From: Streptomyces sp. DT2A-34
Lineage (GTDB): Bacteria > Actinomycetota > Actinomycetes > Streptomycetales > Streptomycetaceae
Direction of reading: 5' to 3'
Assembly (NCBI RefSeq): GCF_030499515.1
Contig: NZ_JASTWJ010000001.1
Location: 1,178,001-1,242,000, forward strand
Length of the DNA stretch: 64,000 nucleotides
Below, piece by piece: positions 8,240 to 15,990 of this stretch. How positions within the stretch are numbered: the stretch's first letter is position 1; every line of letters begins with the position of its first letter. The notes below the pieces were generated by a model. The model saw only the letters and a program-made list of their open reading frames with translations. It was not told the origin of the DNA and searched no databases. Both the position numbers and the translations under genes were made by a program.

Positions 8240-10044
8240 GACGGCTCCTTCCCGCGCACGGCGAACAGTCGGTGTCCCTGACCGGCCCAACTGCCGGGAT
8301 CCGTGCCGGACATGTGCAGCGACCGGCGTACCAGCAGCGGTCGCAGCGACGGTACGAAGACGTAGTCGTCGGCGGCCGGCGTGTGGCCCACCGCGTCGGC
8401 GCCGGAGTACTCCTGGGCGCACATCAGATCGAGCAGCAGGGTGTCCGGCCGGTCCTCGGCGAGGTCCGTCCAGTCGGCGACCCAGGGTGCCAGCGGCTCC
8501 CCCCGGCGTACGGCCACTGAGGCGGCGGCGAGTTCGTCGAGCCACGCCGGATCAGGTACGACGACCTCGACCGGGCGGTGCAGCTGGCCGAGCACCTGCC
8601 CGACCAGCCGGGCGACGTCGGTACGGTCCCGGGGCGCGGCCAGCACGGCGACGCGCCGCTCGTCCAGCGGATCCGGGCCCCCGGCCGCCCTCGCCAGCCG
8701 TGAGAGCCGCACCCGTGTGCTGTCCGCCCGGAACACCTCGCGCAGCCGCTCCCGGCCCTCCGCGACCGGGTCCAGCCGGCCGAGCCGTACACCGGTGTCC
8801 GCGTCGACGACCGCGTCCCAGGCGAGCCGGGCGAGCCCGGGCGCGGCGGAGGCGGGGCCGTCCCGCCACAGCACCGCCTTCCGCCCCAACACCCTTGCCT
8901 CGGCCAGCAGTTCGGCGAGGGTGCGGTCCAGGTCGGGGGCGAGCCCGGTGCCGGTGAGCGACCAGGGCCCGTCGCCCGCGCAGGCACTGAGCTGCACGAC
9001 GAGCACGTCAGGGTCGGTGCGCTGCACGAGCAGCCGCCCGTCGTGCGGCAGCAGCCGGTTGACGACCACGTCCGCCGCGAAGTCCTCGGCGGTGGCGGGG
9101 GTGAGGACACCGGCGACGACGAGACGGTCACGGGGGGCCACGGTCAGGGCGCGATGGGCGAGATGGAAACGGCCGTCGACGGGTGCGTCCGGCTCGGCCC
9201 GGTCCTTCGGCGCGTTCTCGGGCACCGGCCCGGCCGCGCGCCGCCGCCCGCGCCACAGGCCGTACAGCTCTCCCGGCAGCCGGGCGGCGCCCCGCTTCGG
9301 CGAGCGCGCGGCCGTCACCAGCGCCTTTCCCACCCGCAGCGAGGTCGAGCCCTCCAGCATGGCCACGCGCGCCTGCAGCACGTCGCCCCGGTCCCGGGCG
9401 GCCCGCAGCGCGGCGGCGAGCTGCTCCTTCTCCCGTACGGCGGCGGCCAGCCGCTCGGCGCGCCCGTCCTGTCCGGCGGCATCGCGGGTGCGTTCCGCCT
9501 CCTCGACGGTCCGTTCCAGATCCAGCACCCGGGCGCGCAGGGACCGGGAGGCCAGGTCGGCGAAGACGTACTCGTCGGCGAGTCGCAGCGCCGTGGCGTG
9601 GCCGTCGGCGGGGACCGGCCGGCCGAAGAAGTCGTGCGGCGGCAGGAGCTCGTCCGTGCGCGCGATGACCGCGCCCGCGTGCAGCTGGACGTAGTCGAGG
9701 GGGGCCGCGCGCAGCACCTGACAGCGGTGGGCTACGAGATGGTCGAGAAGCCGGTGGTACGGGAGCTCCGATACGCGGTGACCGAGCACGATCAGCCCGC
9801 GCGCACCGGGCCGCATACGTGCCAGTACGGCGCGACAGGTGTCCTCGCTTCCGTGCAGCTCGATGTCGGGACCGTACGACAGGAGTACCAACTCCCCTTC
9901 GACGAGGGGCTGTTCGCCGTCGCCGCGCAGGGCGACGCCCGGCGGCAGGTGCAGGTACGGCTGCAGGCTCAGGGCGCCGCGAGTCGCGTCCACCACTGTC
10001 GTGACGCCGTCGAGGTGCGGATGGAGCAGGTCGGTCAGGCGCAT
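8236..10044 (-). CDS. Uncharacterised surface-glycan protein with central coiled coil
   Basis: A 602-residue protein I cannot assign to a named enzyme. Residues about 175-270 form a heptad-rich coiled coil (RSLRARVLDLERTVEEAERT and following), closed by TSLRVGKALVTAARSP, a motif common at the end of coiled coils in polysaccharide-biosynthesis proteins. The N-terminal region (MRLTDLLHPHLDGVTTVVD) and C-terminal region each look like an incomplete Rossmann or methyltransferase-like fold, but I see no SAM-binding glycine motif. The ATG at 10044 shares one base with the upstream methyltransferase stop (TGATG), and the gene's own stop overlaps the next glycosyltransferase start. Tight coupling suggests a structural or chain-length role in the same glycan assembly. 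Confidence 0.7.
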   Translation of the reverse strand: MRLTDLLHPHLDGVTTVVDATRGALSLQPYLHLPPGVALRGDGEQPLVEGELVLLSYGPDIELHGSEDTCRAVLARMRPGARGLIVLGHRVSELPYHRLLDHLVAHRCQVLRAAPLDYVQLHAGAVIARTDELLPPHDFFGRPVPADGHATALRLADEYVFADLASRSLRARVLDLERTVEEAERTRDAAGQDGRAERLAAAVREKEQLAAALRAARDRGDVLQARVAMLEGSTSLRVGKALVTAARSPKRGAARLPGELYGLWRGRRRAAGPVPENAPKDRAEPDAPVDGRFHLAHRALTVAPRDRLVVAGVLTPATAEDFAADVVVNRLLPHDGRLLVQRTDPDVLVVQLSACAGDGPWSLTGTGLAPDLDRTLAELLAEARVLGRKAVLWRDGPASAAPGLARLAWDAVVDADTGVRLGRLDPVAEGRERLREVFRADSTRVRLSRLARAAGGPDPLDERRVAVLAAPRDRTDVARLVGQVLGQLHRPVEVVVPDPAWLDELAAASVAVRRGEPLAPWVADWTDLAEDRPDTLLLDLMCAQEYSGADAVGHTPAADDYVFVPSLRPLLVRRSLHMSGTDPGSWAGQGHRLFAVRGKEPS

Positions 10045-10787
10045 CAGCGGGTCCTCGTGAAGACGTGGAAGCCGACCCGGTTCTCCCGGAAGCCGTACGG
10101 CCTGGAGAGGGTGTGCCGCAGGCCGAGCGGCTCGAGTTCGGCGCGGTAGGCGGCGATCGGGCGGTGCACGATGCGGGCGCCGGGGGTCGTGCGCTCGGCG
10201 GTGGCCTCGTCGATGGCGATGTCGGCGGCGATATCGGTGACGATGTCGGAAGCGATGTCGGTGACGATCAGGCGGCCGGTTACGCGGATGAGGGAGGCCA
10301 TGTTGCGCAGACCGGCCGCCCACGCCTGGTCGTCCGGTACATGGAACAGGACGTCCACGCAGACCACGATGTCGTACGGCCACGGGCTGCGCCACTCGTC
10401 GAGCGCGGCGACGGCGTAACGCGGGCCGCCCGCCTCGGCGCGGGCGTGGTCGACGGCGGGCGGGCTGATGTCGAAGGCGTCGACCCGATGGCCGCAGCGG
10501 GCCAGGGCGCGTGCGAAGTACCCCTTGCCGCAGCCGGCGTCGAGTACGAACAGCGGGGCGGCGGGGCTGGACAGGTCGCCGATGAGGGAGAGCAGCGTGC
10601 CGAGCCGCCGGGCGTAGAAGATCTCGTTGCCCGGACGGTCGAGCCCCGTGTGCCCACCGGAGGCGAGCTCGTCCAGGTCGCTGTGGCGGGCGTCCCAGTA
10701 CGTCCGGGTGTCACCAGGCGTGGTGTCCCGATACGTCCGGGTGTCGTCAGCCATGGCGTCCCGGGACGTGTGCGTGACATCAGCCAT
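10044..10787 (-). CDS. Class I SAM-dependent methyltransferase with repetitive N-terminus
   Basis: A 247-residue protein. FVLDAGCGKGYFARAL is motif I for SAM binding, VDAFDISPPAV holds the acidic ribose-binding residue, and VVCVDVLFHVP is motif IV. It probably methylates a sugar in the glycan built by this cluster. The start at 10787 overlaps the end of wecB by 8 bp; an equally plausible ATG lies 33 bp later at 10754 because the start region is itself repeated. A second in-frame repeat (VTDIASDI/VTDIAADI) interrupts the region after the central strand. The exact initiation codon is therefore uncertain. Confidence 0.8.
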   Translation of the reverse strand: MADVTHTSRDAMADDTRTYRDTTPGDTRTYWDARHSDLDELASGGHTGLDRPGNEIFYARRLGTLLSLIGDLSSPAAPLFVLDAGCGKGYFARALARCGHRVDAFDISPPAVDHARAEAGGPRYAVAALDEWRSPWPYDIVVCVDVLFHVPDDQAWAAGLRNMASLIRVTGRLIVTDIASDIVTDIAADIAIDEATAERTTPGARIVHRPIAAYRAELEPLGLRHTLSRPYGFRENRVGFHVFTRTR

Positions 10788-10788
10788 G
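10690..10788. repeat. Three tandem 33-bp units across the methyltransferase start
   Basis: Units 10690-10722, 10723-10755 and 10756-10788 are diverged copies (11 codons each). On the minus strand two of them begin with ATGGCTGA, so the likely start codon is duplicated. The protein repeats read roughly MADVTHTSRDA, MADDTRTYRDT and TPGDTRTYWDA. Confidence 0.8.
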
Positions 10789-11868
10789 GCGTTCCAGCCA
10801 CGCGGTGATGACGCGGGCGATCCGGCCGCCCGCCCGGCCGTCCCACAGGGGTGGTCCCTCCGCGGAAGCCGCTCCCCCGCCGTCCAGGAGCTTGCGCAGC
10901 GCCGGCACCAACTCCCCGTGCGTGACAAGCCGGTTGGTGCCGTGGGTCACCGTGACCGGGCGTTCGGTCGTGGTGCGCAGGGTCAGGCACGGCACGCCCA
11001 GGACGGTCGTCTCCTCCTGTACACCGCCCGAGTCGGTGATCACCGCGGCGGCTCCGCGTACGAGGCTCATGAACTCGACGTAGCCGAGCGGGTCGAGGAG
11101 GTGCACGCCCGGCGCGTCCGCGAGGCCCGCCGCGCTCAGCGCCGCCCGGCCGCGTGGGTGCAGCGGTACGGCCAGGTCGAGATGGCGGGCGGCCTCGGCC
11201 AGGACGCGGGCGGCGGCCGCGGCGGCCTGCGGGTCGTCGACGTTGGCGGGCCGGTGCAGCGTGACGACGCCGTAGCGCTCGGGCAGTCGGTGTGCGGCAC
11301 GGGCGGTCACCGGGTCGAAGTGCTCCAGATGGGTGAGCAGGGTGTCGATCATCGGGTTGCCGACGAAGTGCACCCGCTCGGCGGCGATCCCCTCGCGGGC
11401 GAGGTGGCCGACGGCCTCGGGGCTCGTGACGAACAACAGCGCCGCCAGTTGGTCGACCAGACGCCGGTTGGCCTCCTCCGGCATCGACATGTCGAAGCTG
11501 CGCAGCCCGGCCTCGACGTGCGCCACCGGGACGCCCGCCCTGGCGGCGACGAGCGCGGCGGCCAGCGTCGAGTTCACGTCGCCGTACACCGTGACCAGCG
11601 CGGGTGCGCGGGCGGTCAGTTCGGCCTCCAGGGCCACCAGCAGGTCGGCGATCTGCCGGGCGTGGCTGCCGGAGCCGACGCCGAGGTCGGTGTCGGGTTC
11701 GGGCAGGCCGAGCTGCCGGAAGAAGATGTCCGACATCCGTTCGTCGTAGTGCTGCCCGGTGTGCACGAGCACCTGGTCGCAGCCCGCCGCACCGAGGGCG
11801 GCGACGACCGGCGCGGCCTTGACGAAGTTGGGCCGGGTACCGACCACATGGAGTACGCAGCCGTTCAT
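10780..11868 (-). CDS. wecB: UDP-N-acetylglucosamine 2-epimerase (non-hydrolysing)
   Basis: A 362-residue protein of standard family length. It converts UDP-GlcNAc to UDP-ManNAc in the cytosol. Visible signatures are the N-terminal GTRPNFVKAAPVV, HTGQHYDERMSDIFF with the catalytic and substrate residues, VYGDVNSTLAAALVAAR, AHVEAGLRS and, near the C-terminus, TDSGGVQEETTVLGVPCLTLR followed by ERPVTVTHGTN. It is the first gene of the minus-strand operon and diverges from a glycosyltransferase and a UDP-ManNAc dehydrogenase-type gene, so the pair can make UDP-ManNAcA. The 79-bp divergent gap must hold both promoters. Confidence 0.93.
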   Translation of the reverse strand: MNGCVLHVVGTRPNFVKAAPVVAALGAAGCDQVLVHTGQHYDERMSDIFFRQLGLPEPDTDLGVGSGSHARQIADLLVALEAELTARAPALVTVYGDVNSTLAAALVAARAGVPVAHVEAGLRSFDMSMPEEANRRLVDQLAALLFVTSPEAVGHLAREGIAAERVHFVGNPMIDTLLTHLEHFDPVTARAAHRLPERYGVVTLHRPANVDDPQAAAAAARVLAEAARHLDLAVPLHPRGRAALSAAGLADAPGVHLLDPLGYVEFMSLVRGAAAVITDSGGVQEETTVLGVPCLTLRTTTERPVTVTHGTNRLVTHGELVPALRKLLDGGGAASAEGPPLWDGRAGGRIARVITAWLERHG

Positions 11869-11947
11869 AACCGTTACCTCCGACTCCGCGGTGCGCTGCG
11901 GGCGCCCCTACCGGGCCGTGGCCGCCCCGGCGGCCTACCTTGGCGAT

Positions 11948-13408
11948 ATGTCACGTAATGTTCCACGCGCCCTCAGTCTGGCTGCCTCGGTGGCTGTTGG
12001 CGAACTGCGCCAGGATCCGCTGCGGGCCGCACTGCTCGCGATGCGCCTGCTGCCCGGCCGCGCCCGGCGCGGACTACAGCCGCTCGAACGGCGGCTCGCC
12101 GCGCGCGCCCGCACCGCGGGGCCGGTCGCGGCGCCGTCCGCCGCGCGGGTGCCCGCACCCCCCGGCCGTCGGTTTCGCCCCGTACCGGGCCGGGTGCTCC
12201 ACCTGGTCACCAACGGGCTGCCGTTCCGGCACGCCGGCTACACCGTGCGCACGCAGAAGCTCGCCGAGGCCCAGTCGGCGGCCGGGCTGGACCCGCATGT
12301 CGTGACGCGGATCGGTTTCCCCGTGACGCAGGGGGTGCTGGACGCCCGCCCGTCGCAGCGCGTGGGCGGGGTGCCGCAGCACCGGCTGCTTCCGCTGCGG
12401 CTGCCGTACGGGCAGGCCGCGGCGCTGGCGCGTAACGCCGAACTGGCCGCCCTGCTGGTGGAGCGGCTGCGACCGGCCGTGCTGCACGCCGCGTCCGACC
12501 ACGGCAACGGGCGTGTGGCGCTCGCCCTGCGGGAGACCTTCGGGCTGCCGGTGGTCTACGAGGTGCGGGGCTTCTTGGAGGAGACCTGGCTGACGCAGGC
12601 GCCGGGCCGCGGCCGGGGCGACGAGACGTACCGGGCGCGGCGCGCCCTGGAGACGTTCTGCATGCGTGAGGCCGATCTGGTGCTGACGCTGGGCGAGGCG
12701 ATGAAGGCCGAGATCGTGGGCCGTGGAGTGCCCGAGGAGCGGGTCCTGATCGCGCCCAACGCCGTGGACGACGACTTCCTGACTCCGCTGCCGGACGGGG
12801 CGCCGGTGCGGGCCCGGCTCGGTATCGCGCCGGACGAGTTCGTCGTGGGCACGGTCGGCAGTCTCACCCCGCACGAGGGCATCGACACATTGCTCCATGC
12901 GGGTGAAGAGCTGATCCGGCGTGGCGTCCCGCTGCGGCTGCTGATCGTCGGCGACGGTCCGGAGCGCGCCGGGCTGGAGCGGCTGGCCGCCCGGCTGGGC
13001 CTGGACGACGGGGTCGCCCTGTTCACCGGCCGGGTGCCGCACGCCCAAGTGCGCTATTTCCACGCCGTGTTGGACGTGTTCGCGGTGCCCCGCACCGACG
13101 AGCGCGTCTGCCATCTGGTGACCCCTCTCAAGCCGGTCGAGGCGATGGCGAGCGGTGTTCCCGTAGCCGCCAGTGACGTCACCGCACTGAGAGAACTGGT
13201 CGAACACGAGGTGAACGGAAGGCTAATCAAGCCCGAATCACGACATTCCTGGGCTGATGAGCTGGAAATACTCCTTTACAGTCGAAATCGGCGTTCTGAG
13301 TGGGGAGCAGCCGCCCGCGCGATGGTCGCGCGTGACCGCACCTGGAAGCGGGTCGCCGCCACAACCCGTGACGCGTACCGCACCCTCGGATGCCTTGATG
13401 CGGGGTGA
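11948..13408 (+). CDS. Glycosyltransferase, GT4 family
   Basis: A 486-residue retaining GT-B glycosyltransferase starting at MSRNVPRALS. The acceptor half carries GRVLHLVTNGLPFRHAGYTV and VYEVRGFLEETW; the donor half carries VLIAPNAVDDDF, VVGTVGSLTPHEGIDTLL and the terminal EAMASGVPVAAS motif. It resembles exosortase-type polysaccharide transferases in its start. A basic, Ala/Arg-rich stretch of about 60 residues precedes the first domain. Six base pairs separate it from the downstream dehydrogenase gene, which indicates one operon. Donor and acceptor are unknown. Confidence 0.87.
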   Translation: MSRNVPRALSLAASVAVGELRQDPLRAALLAMRLLPGRARRGLQPLERRLAARARTAGPVAAPSAARVPAPPGRRFRPVPGRVLHLVTNGLPFRHAGYTVRTQKLAEAQSAAGLDPHVVTRIGFPVTQGVLDARPSQRVGGVPQHRLLPLRLPYGQAAALARNAELAALLVERLRPAVLHAASDHGNGRVALALRETFGLPVVYEVRGFLEETWLTQAPGRGRGDETYRARRALETFCMREADLVLTLGEAMKAEIVGRGVPEERVLIAPNAVDDDFLTPLPDGAPVRARLGIAPDEFVVGTVGSLTPHEGIDTLLHAGEELIRRGVPLRLLIVGDGPERAGLERLAARLGLDDGVALFTGRVPHAQVRYFHAVLDVFAVPRTDERVCHLVTPLKPVEAMASGVPVAASDVTALRELVEHEVNGRLIKPESRHSWADELEILLYSRNRRSEWGAAARAMVARDRTWKRVAATTRDAYRTLGCLDAG

Positions 13409-13414
13409 ATCCCT

Positions 13415-14740
13415 ATGCAGGTGGACCAGACCGGACCGCTCGGGGAAGAGAGCGAACCGCTCGGGGAAGCAGAACGGCCCGATCACGTCGATCTGGCCGT
13501 GATCGGACTCGGCTACGTCGGACTGCCGCTCGCGCGTGAGGCGGCGTCGGTCGGCCTGAGGGTCGTCGGCCTCGACCGCGATACCCGGGTCGTGGAGGCG
13601 CTCAACACCGGGCACTCCCATGTCGACGACGTCTCCGACGAGGACGTCCTGCGGATGCGGGCGGCCGGCTTCGGCGCGTCCACGGACGCCGCCTGTCTGG
13701 CCCGCGCCCAGACCGTCGTCATCTGTGTGCCGACCCCGCTCGGCAAGGACGGCGGGCCCGACCTCGGCGCGGTCGTCTCGGCCACGCGGACGGTGGCGGG
13801 CCGGCTGCGGCCCGGACAGCTGGTGGTGCTGGAGTCGACCACCTATCCGGGGACCACCGAGGAGGTCGTACGGCCGCTCCTGGAGGAGTCGGGGCTTCGG
13901 GTGGGCGTCGACTTCGCGCTCGCCTTCTCACCGGAGCGCATCGACCCCGGCAACACCGCGCACGGGCTGCGCACCACGCCGAAGGTGGTCGGCGGCTGCA
14001 CCCCGACCTGCGCGGCACGCGCCGTCGCCTTCTACGGCAAGCTCGTCGACACCGTCGTCCAGGCGAAGGGCACGCGCGAGGCCGAGATGGCCAAGCTGCT
14101 GGAGAACACCTACCGGCACGTCAACATCGCCCTGGTCAACGAACTGGCCGTCATCAGCCACGAGTTGCACGTCGACCTGTGGGACGCGATCCGCTGCGCC
14201 GGCACCAAGCCCTTCGGCTTCCAGGCGTTCCGGCCCAGTCCCGGCGTCGGCGGCCACTGCATTCCCATCGACCCCAACTACCTGTCGTACAAGGTGCGTT
14301 CCTCGCTCGGCTACGAGTTCCGGTTCGTCGAACTCGCCCAGGAGATCAACCGGCGGATGCCGGAGTACGTCGTACGCCGCGCCCAGGACCTCCTCAACAC
14401 CGCCGGCCGGCCGCTGCACGGCTCCCGGGTACTGCTGCTCGGGGTCACCTACAAGCCGGACGTGGCCGACCAGCGGGAGTCGCCGGCGGTACCCGTGGCG
14501 CGGCTGCTGCGGGAGCGGCAGGCCGAGGTCTCCTTCCACGACCCGAACGTGCGGCTGTGGTCCGTGGACGGGGTGAGCGTCCCGCGCGTCGACGACGTCA
14601 TGGCGGCGGTGCGCGAGCACGACCTGACGATCCTGCTCCAGGACCACTCGGCCTACGACCTGCCGGCCCTCGGCGACGCGGCCAGGCTGCTGTTCGACAC
14701 CCGGGGGCGGATCTTCCGGCCCGGGGTCGAGGTGCTGTGA
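13415..14740 (+). CDS. wecC: Nucleotide-sugar dehydrogenase, UDP-ManNAc dehydrogenase type
   Basis: A 441-residue UDP-sugar dehydrogenase. LAVIGLGYVGLPLAREA is the NAD-binding fold, VVICVPTPLGKDGGPDL and LESTTYPGTTEEVVRPLL are typical of the N-terminal domain, AFSPERIDPGN and ENTYRHVNIALVNELA of the central helices, and GVGGHCIPIDPNYLSYK holds the catalytic cysteine. It oxidises C6 of a UDP-sugar twice. WecC acts on UDP-ManNAc, and the divergent epimerase gene supports that choice over UDP-glucose or UDP-GlcNAc. About 28 residues (QVDQTGPLGEESEPLGEAER) precede the core and are unusual. The stop overlaps a GTG of the next reading frame. Confidence 0.88.
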   Translation: MQVDQTGPLGEESEPLGEAERPDHVDLAVIGLGYVGLPLAREAASVGLRVVGLDRDTRVVEALNTGHSHVDDVSDEDVLRMRAAGFGASTDAACLARAQTVVICVPTPLGKDGGPDLGAVVSATRTVAGRLRPGQLVVLESTTYPGTTEEVVRPLLEESGLRVGVDFALAFSPERIDPGNTAHGLRTTPKVVGGCTPTCAARAVAFYGKLVDTVVQAKGTREAEMAKLLENTYRHVNIALVNELAVISHELHVDLWDAIRCAGTKPFGFQAFRPSPGVGGHCIPIDPNYLSYKVRSSLGYEFRFVELAQEINRRMPEYVVRRAQDLLNTAGRPLHGSRVLLLGVTYKPDVADQRESPAVPVARLLRERQAEVSFHDPNVRLWSVDGVSVPRVDDVMAAVREHDLTILLQDHSAYDLPALGDAARLLFDTRGRIFRPGVEVL

Positions 14741-14778
14741 CCGGCCTGGATCTCGGGGCCACTTCGAAAGGTGCGCTG

Positions 14779-15963
14779 ATGCGGATACTCGTCGTCACCG
14801 TCGTCCATCACCCCGAGGACGCGCGGATCCTGCACCGGGAGATCGCCGCCCTGCGACAGCGCGGCCACCGGATCGTGTACGCCGCGCCGTTCGCGGCCCG
14901 GGAGGTGACACCGCGGCCGTACGTCGAGGGTGTGGACCTGCCCCGGGCCGCCGGCCGGGACCGCCGGGCGGCGCTGCGCGCGGCCCGCGCGCTGCTGGCC
15001 GAGCGTGGACCGACGGTGGACGTGGTGCTGCTGCACGACCCCGAGCTGCTGCTGGCCCTGCCCGGCACGCTGCGCGGTTGGCGGCGCGCGGGGCGCGCTC
15101 CGGTCACCGTGTGGGACGTGCACGAGGACACGGCGGCGGCGCTGGTGATGAAGCGCTGGCTGCCCCGGCCGCTGCGGCCGCCGCTGCGGCTGGCCGTATG
15201 GGCGGCCGAGCGTCTGGCGGAGCGGCATCTGCGGCTGCTGCTCGCCGAGGACGCCTACCAGCACCGCTTCCGCCGCACCCATCCCGTCGTGGCGAACCTC
15301 GCGACAGTGCCGTCCGAGCCGCCCGAGCCGCCGGGCGACGACCGGGCCGTCTACCTCGGGCACCTGTCGCGGGAGCGGGGCGCGCTGGAACTCATCGAGA
15401 CGGCACGGCTGCTGGCGCCCGACATCCGGGTCGAGGTGATCGGCGCGGCGGATCCCGACATCCGGGGCGCGCTCACCGAGGCCGACCGGGACGGCGTGCT
15501 GCGCTGGCACGGGTACCTGCCCAACGACCGCGCCCTCGGTCTGCTCTCCGGTGCCCTCGCCGGCCTCTCCCTCCTGCGGGACCAGCCCAACTACCGCCAC
15601 TCACGGCCCACCAAGGCCGTGGAGTACATGGCCCACGGCGTCCCCGTCGTCACCACACCCACCCCGCTGGCGGCCGAACTGGTCGAGCGCTACGGCTGTG
15701 GCCTCGTCGTCCCCTACGAGGACCCGGCCACGGCGGCCATGGCCGTACGACACCTGCGTGCCGACCGTCAGATGCGCCGCCGCGCGGCCGTACGGGGCTG
15801 GGAAGCGGCGCTCTCCGACCTCAACTGGGCCGACCGTGCGACCGAGTTCGCGATGTGCCTGGAGTCCTGGGCGAAGGAGGCGTCCGCGAACCCGACGCCC
15901 GCTGGTCGTCGGACCAAGCCCGTCGGCACAGCACCAGCCGGTACCCGTCCGGGTCCTCAGTAG
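14779..15963 (+). CDS. Glycosyltransferase, GT4-like
   Basis: A 394-residue protein starting MRILVVTVVHHPEDARILHRE, typical of GT4/GTB transferases acting on surface glycans. Donor-domain marks are VYLGHLSRERGALELIETA, LRWHGYLPN and KAVEYMAHGVPVVTTPTPLAAELV. The chosen ATG has GAAAGG 7 nt upstream. An alternative GTG at 14737 overlaps the wecC stop by 4 bp (GTGA) and would add 14 residues. It is the third gene of the plus-strand glycan operon. It ends 27 bp before the convergent protease-NTPase gene. Confidence 0.85.
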   Translation: MRILVVTVVHHPEDARILHREIAALRQRGHRIVYAAPFAAREVTPRPYVEGVDLPRAAGRDRRAALRAARALLAERGPTVDVVLLHDPELLLALPGTLRGWRRAGRAPVTVWDVHEDTAAALVMKRWLPRPLRPPLRLAVWAAERLAERHLRLLLAEDAYQHRFRRTHPVVANLATVPSEPPEPPGDDRAVYLGHLSRERGALELIETARLLAPDIRVEVIGAADPDIRGALTEADRDGVLRWHGYLPNDRALGLLSGALAGLSLLRDQPNYRHSRPTKAVEYMAHGVPVVTTPTPLAAELVERYGCGLVVPYEDPATAAMAVRHLRADRQMRRRAAVRGWEAALSDLNWADRATEFAMCLESWAKEASANPTPAGRRTKPVGTAPAGTRPGPQ

Positions 15964-15990
15964 GGTCCCGGGTGCGTGGGGGCGTCCGTG

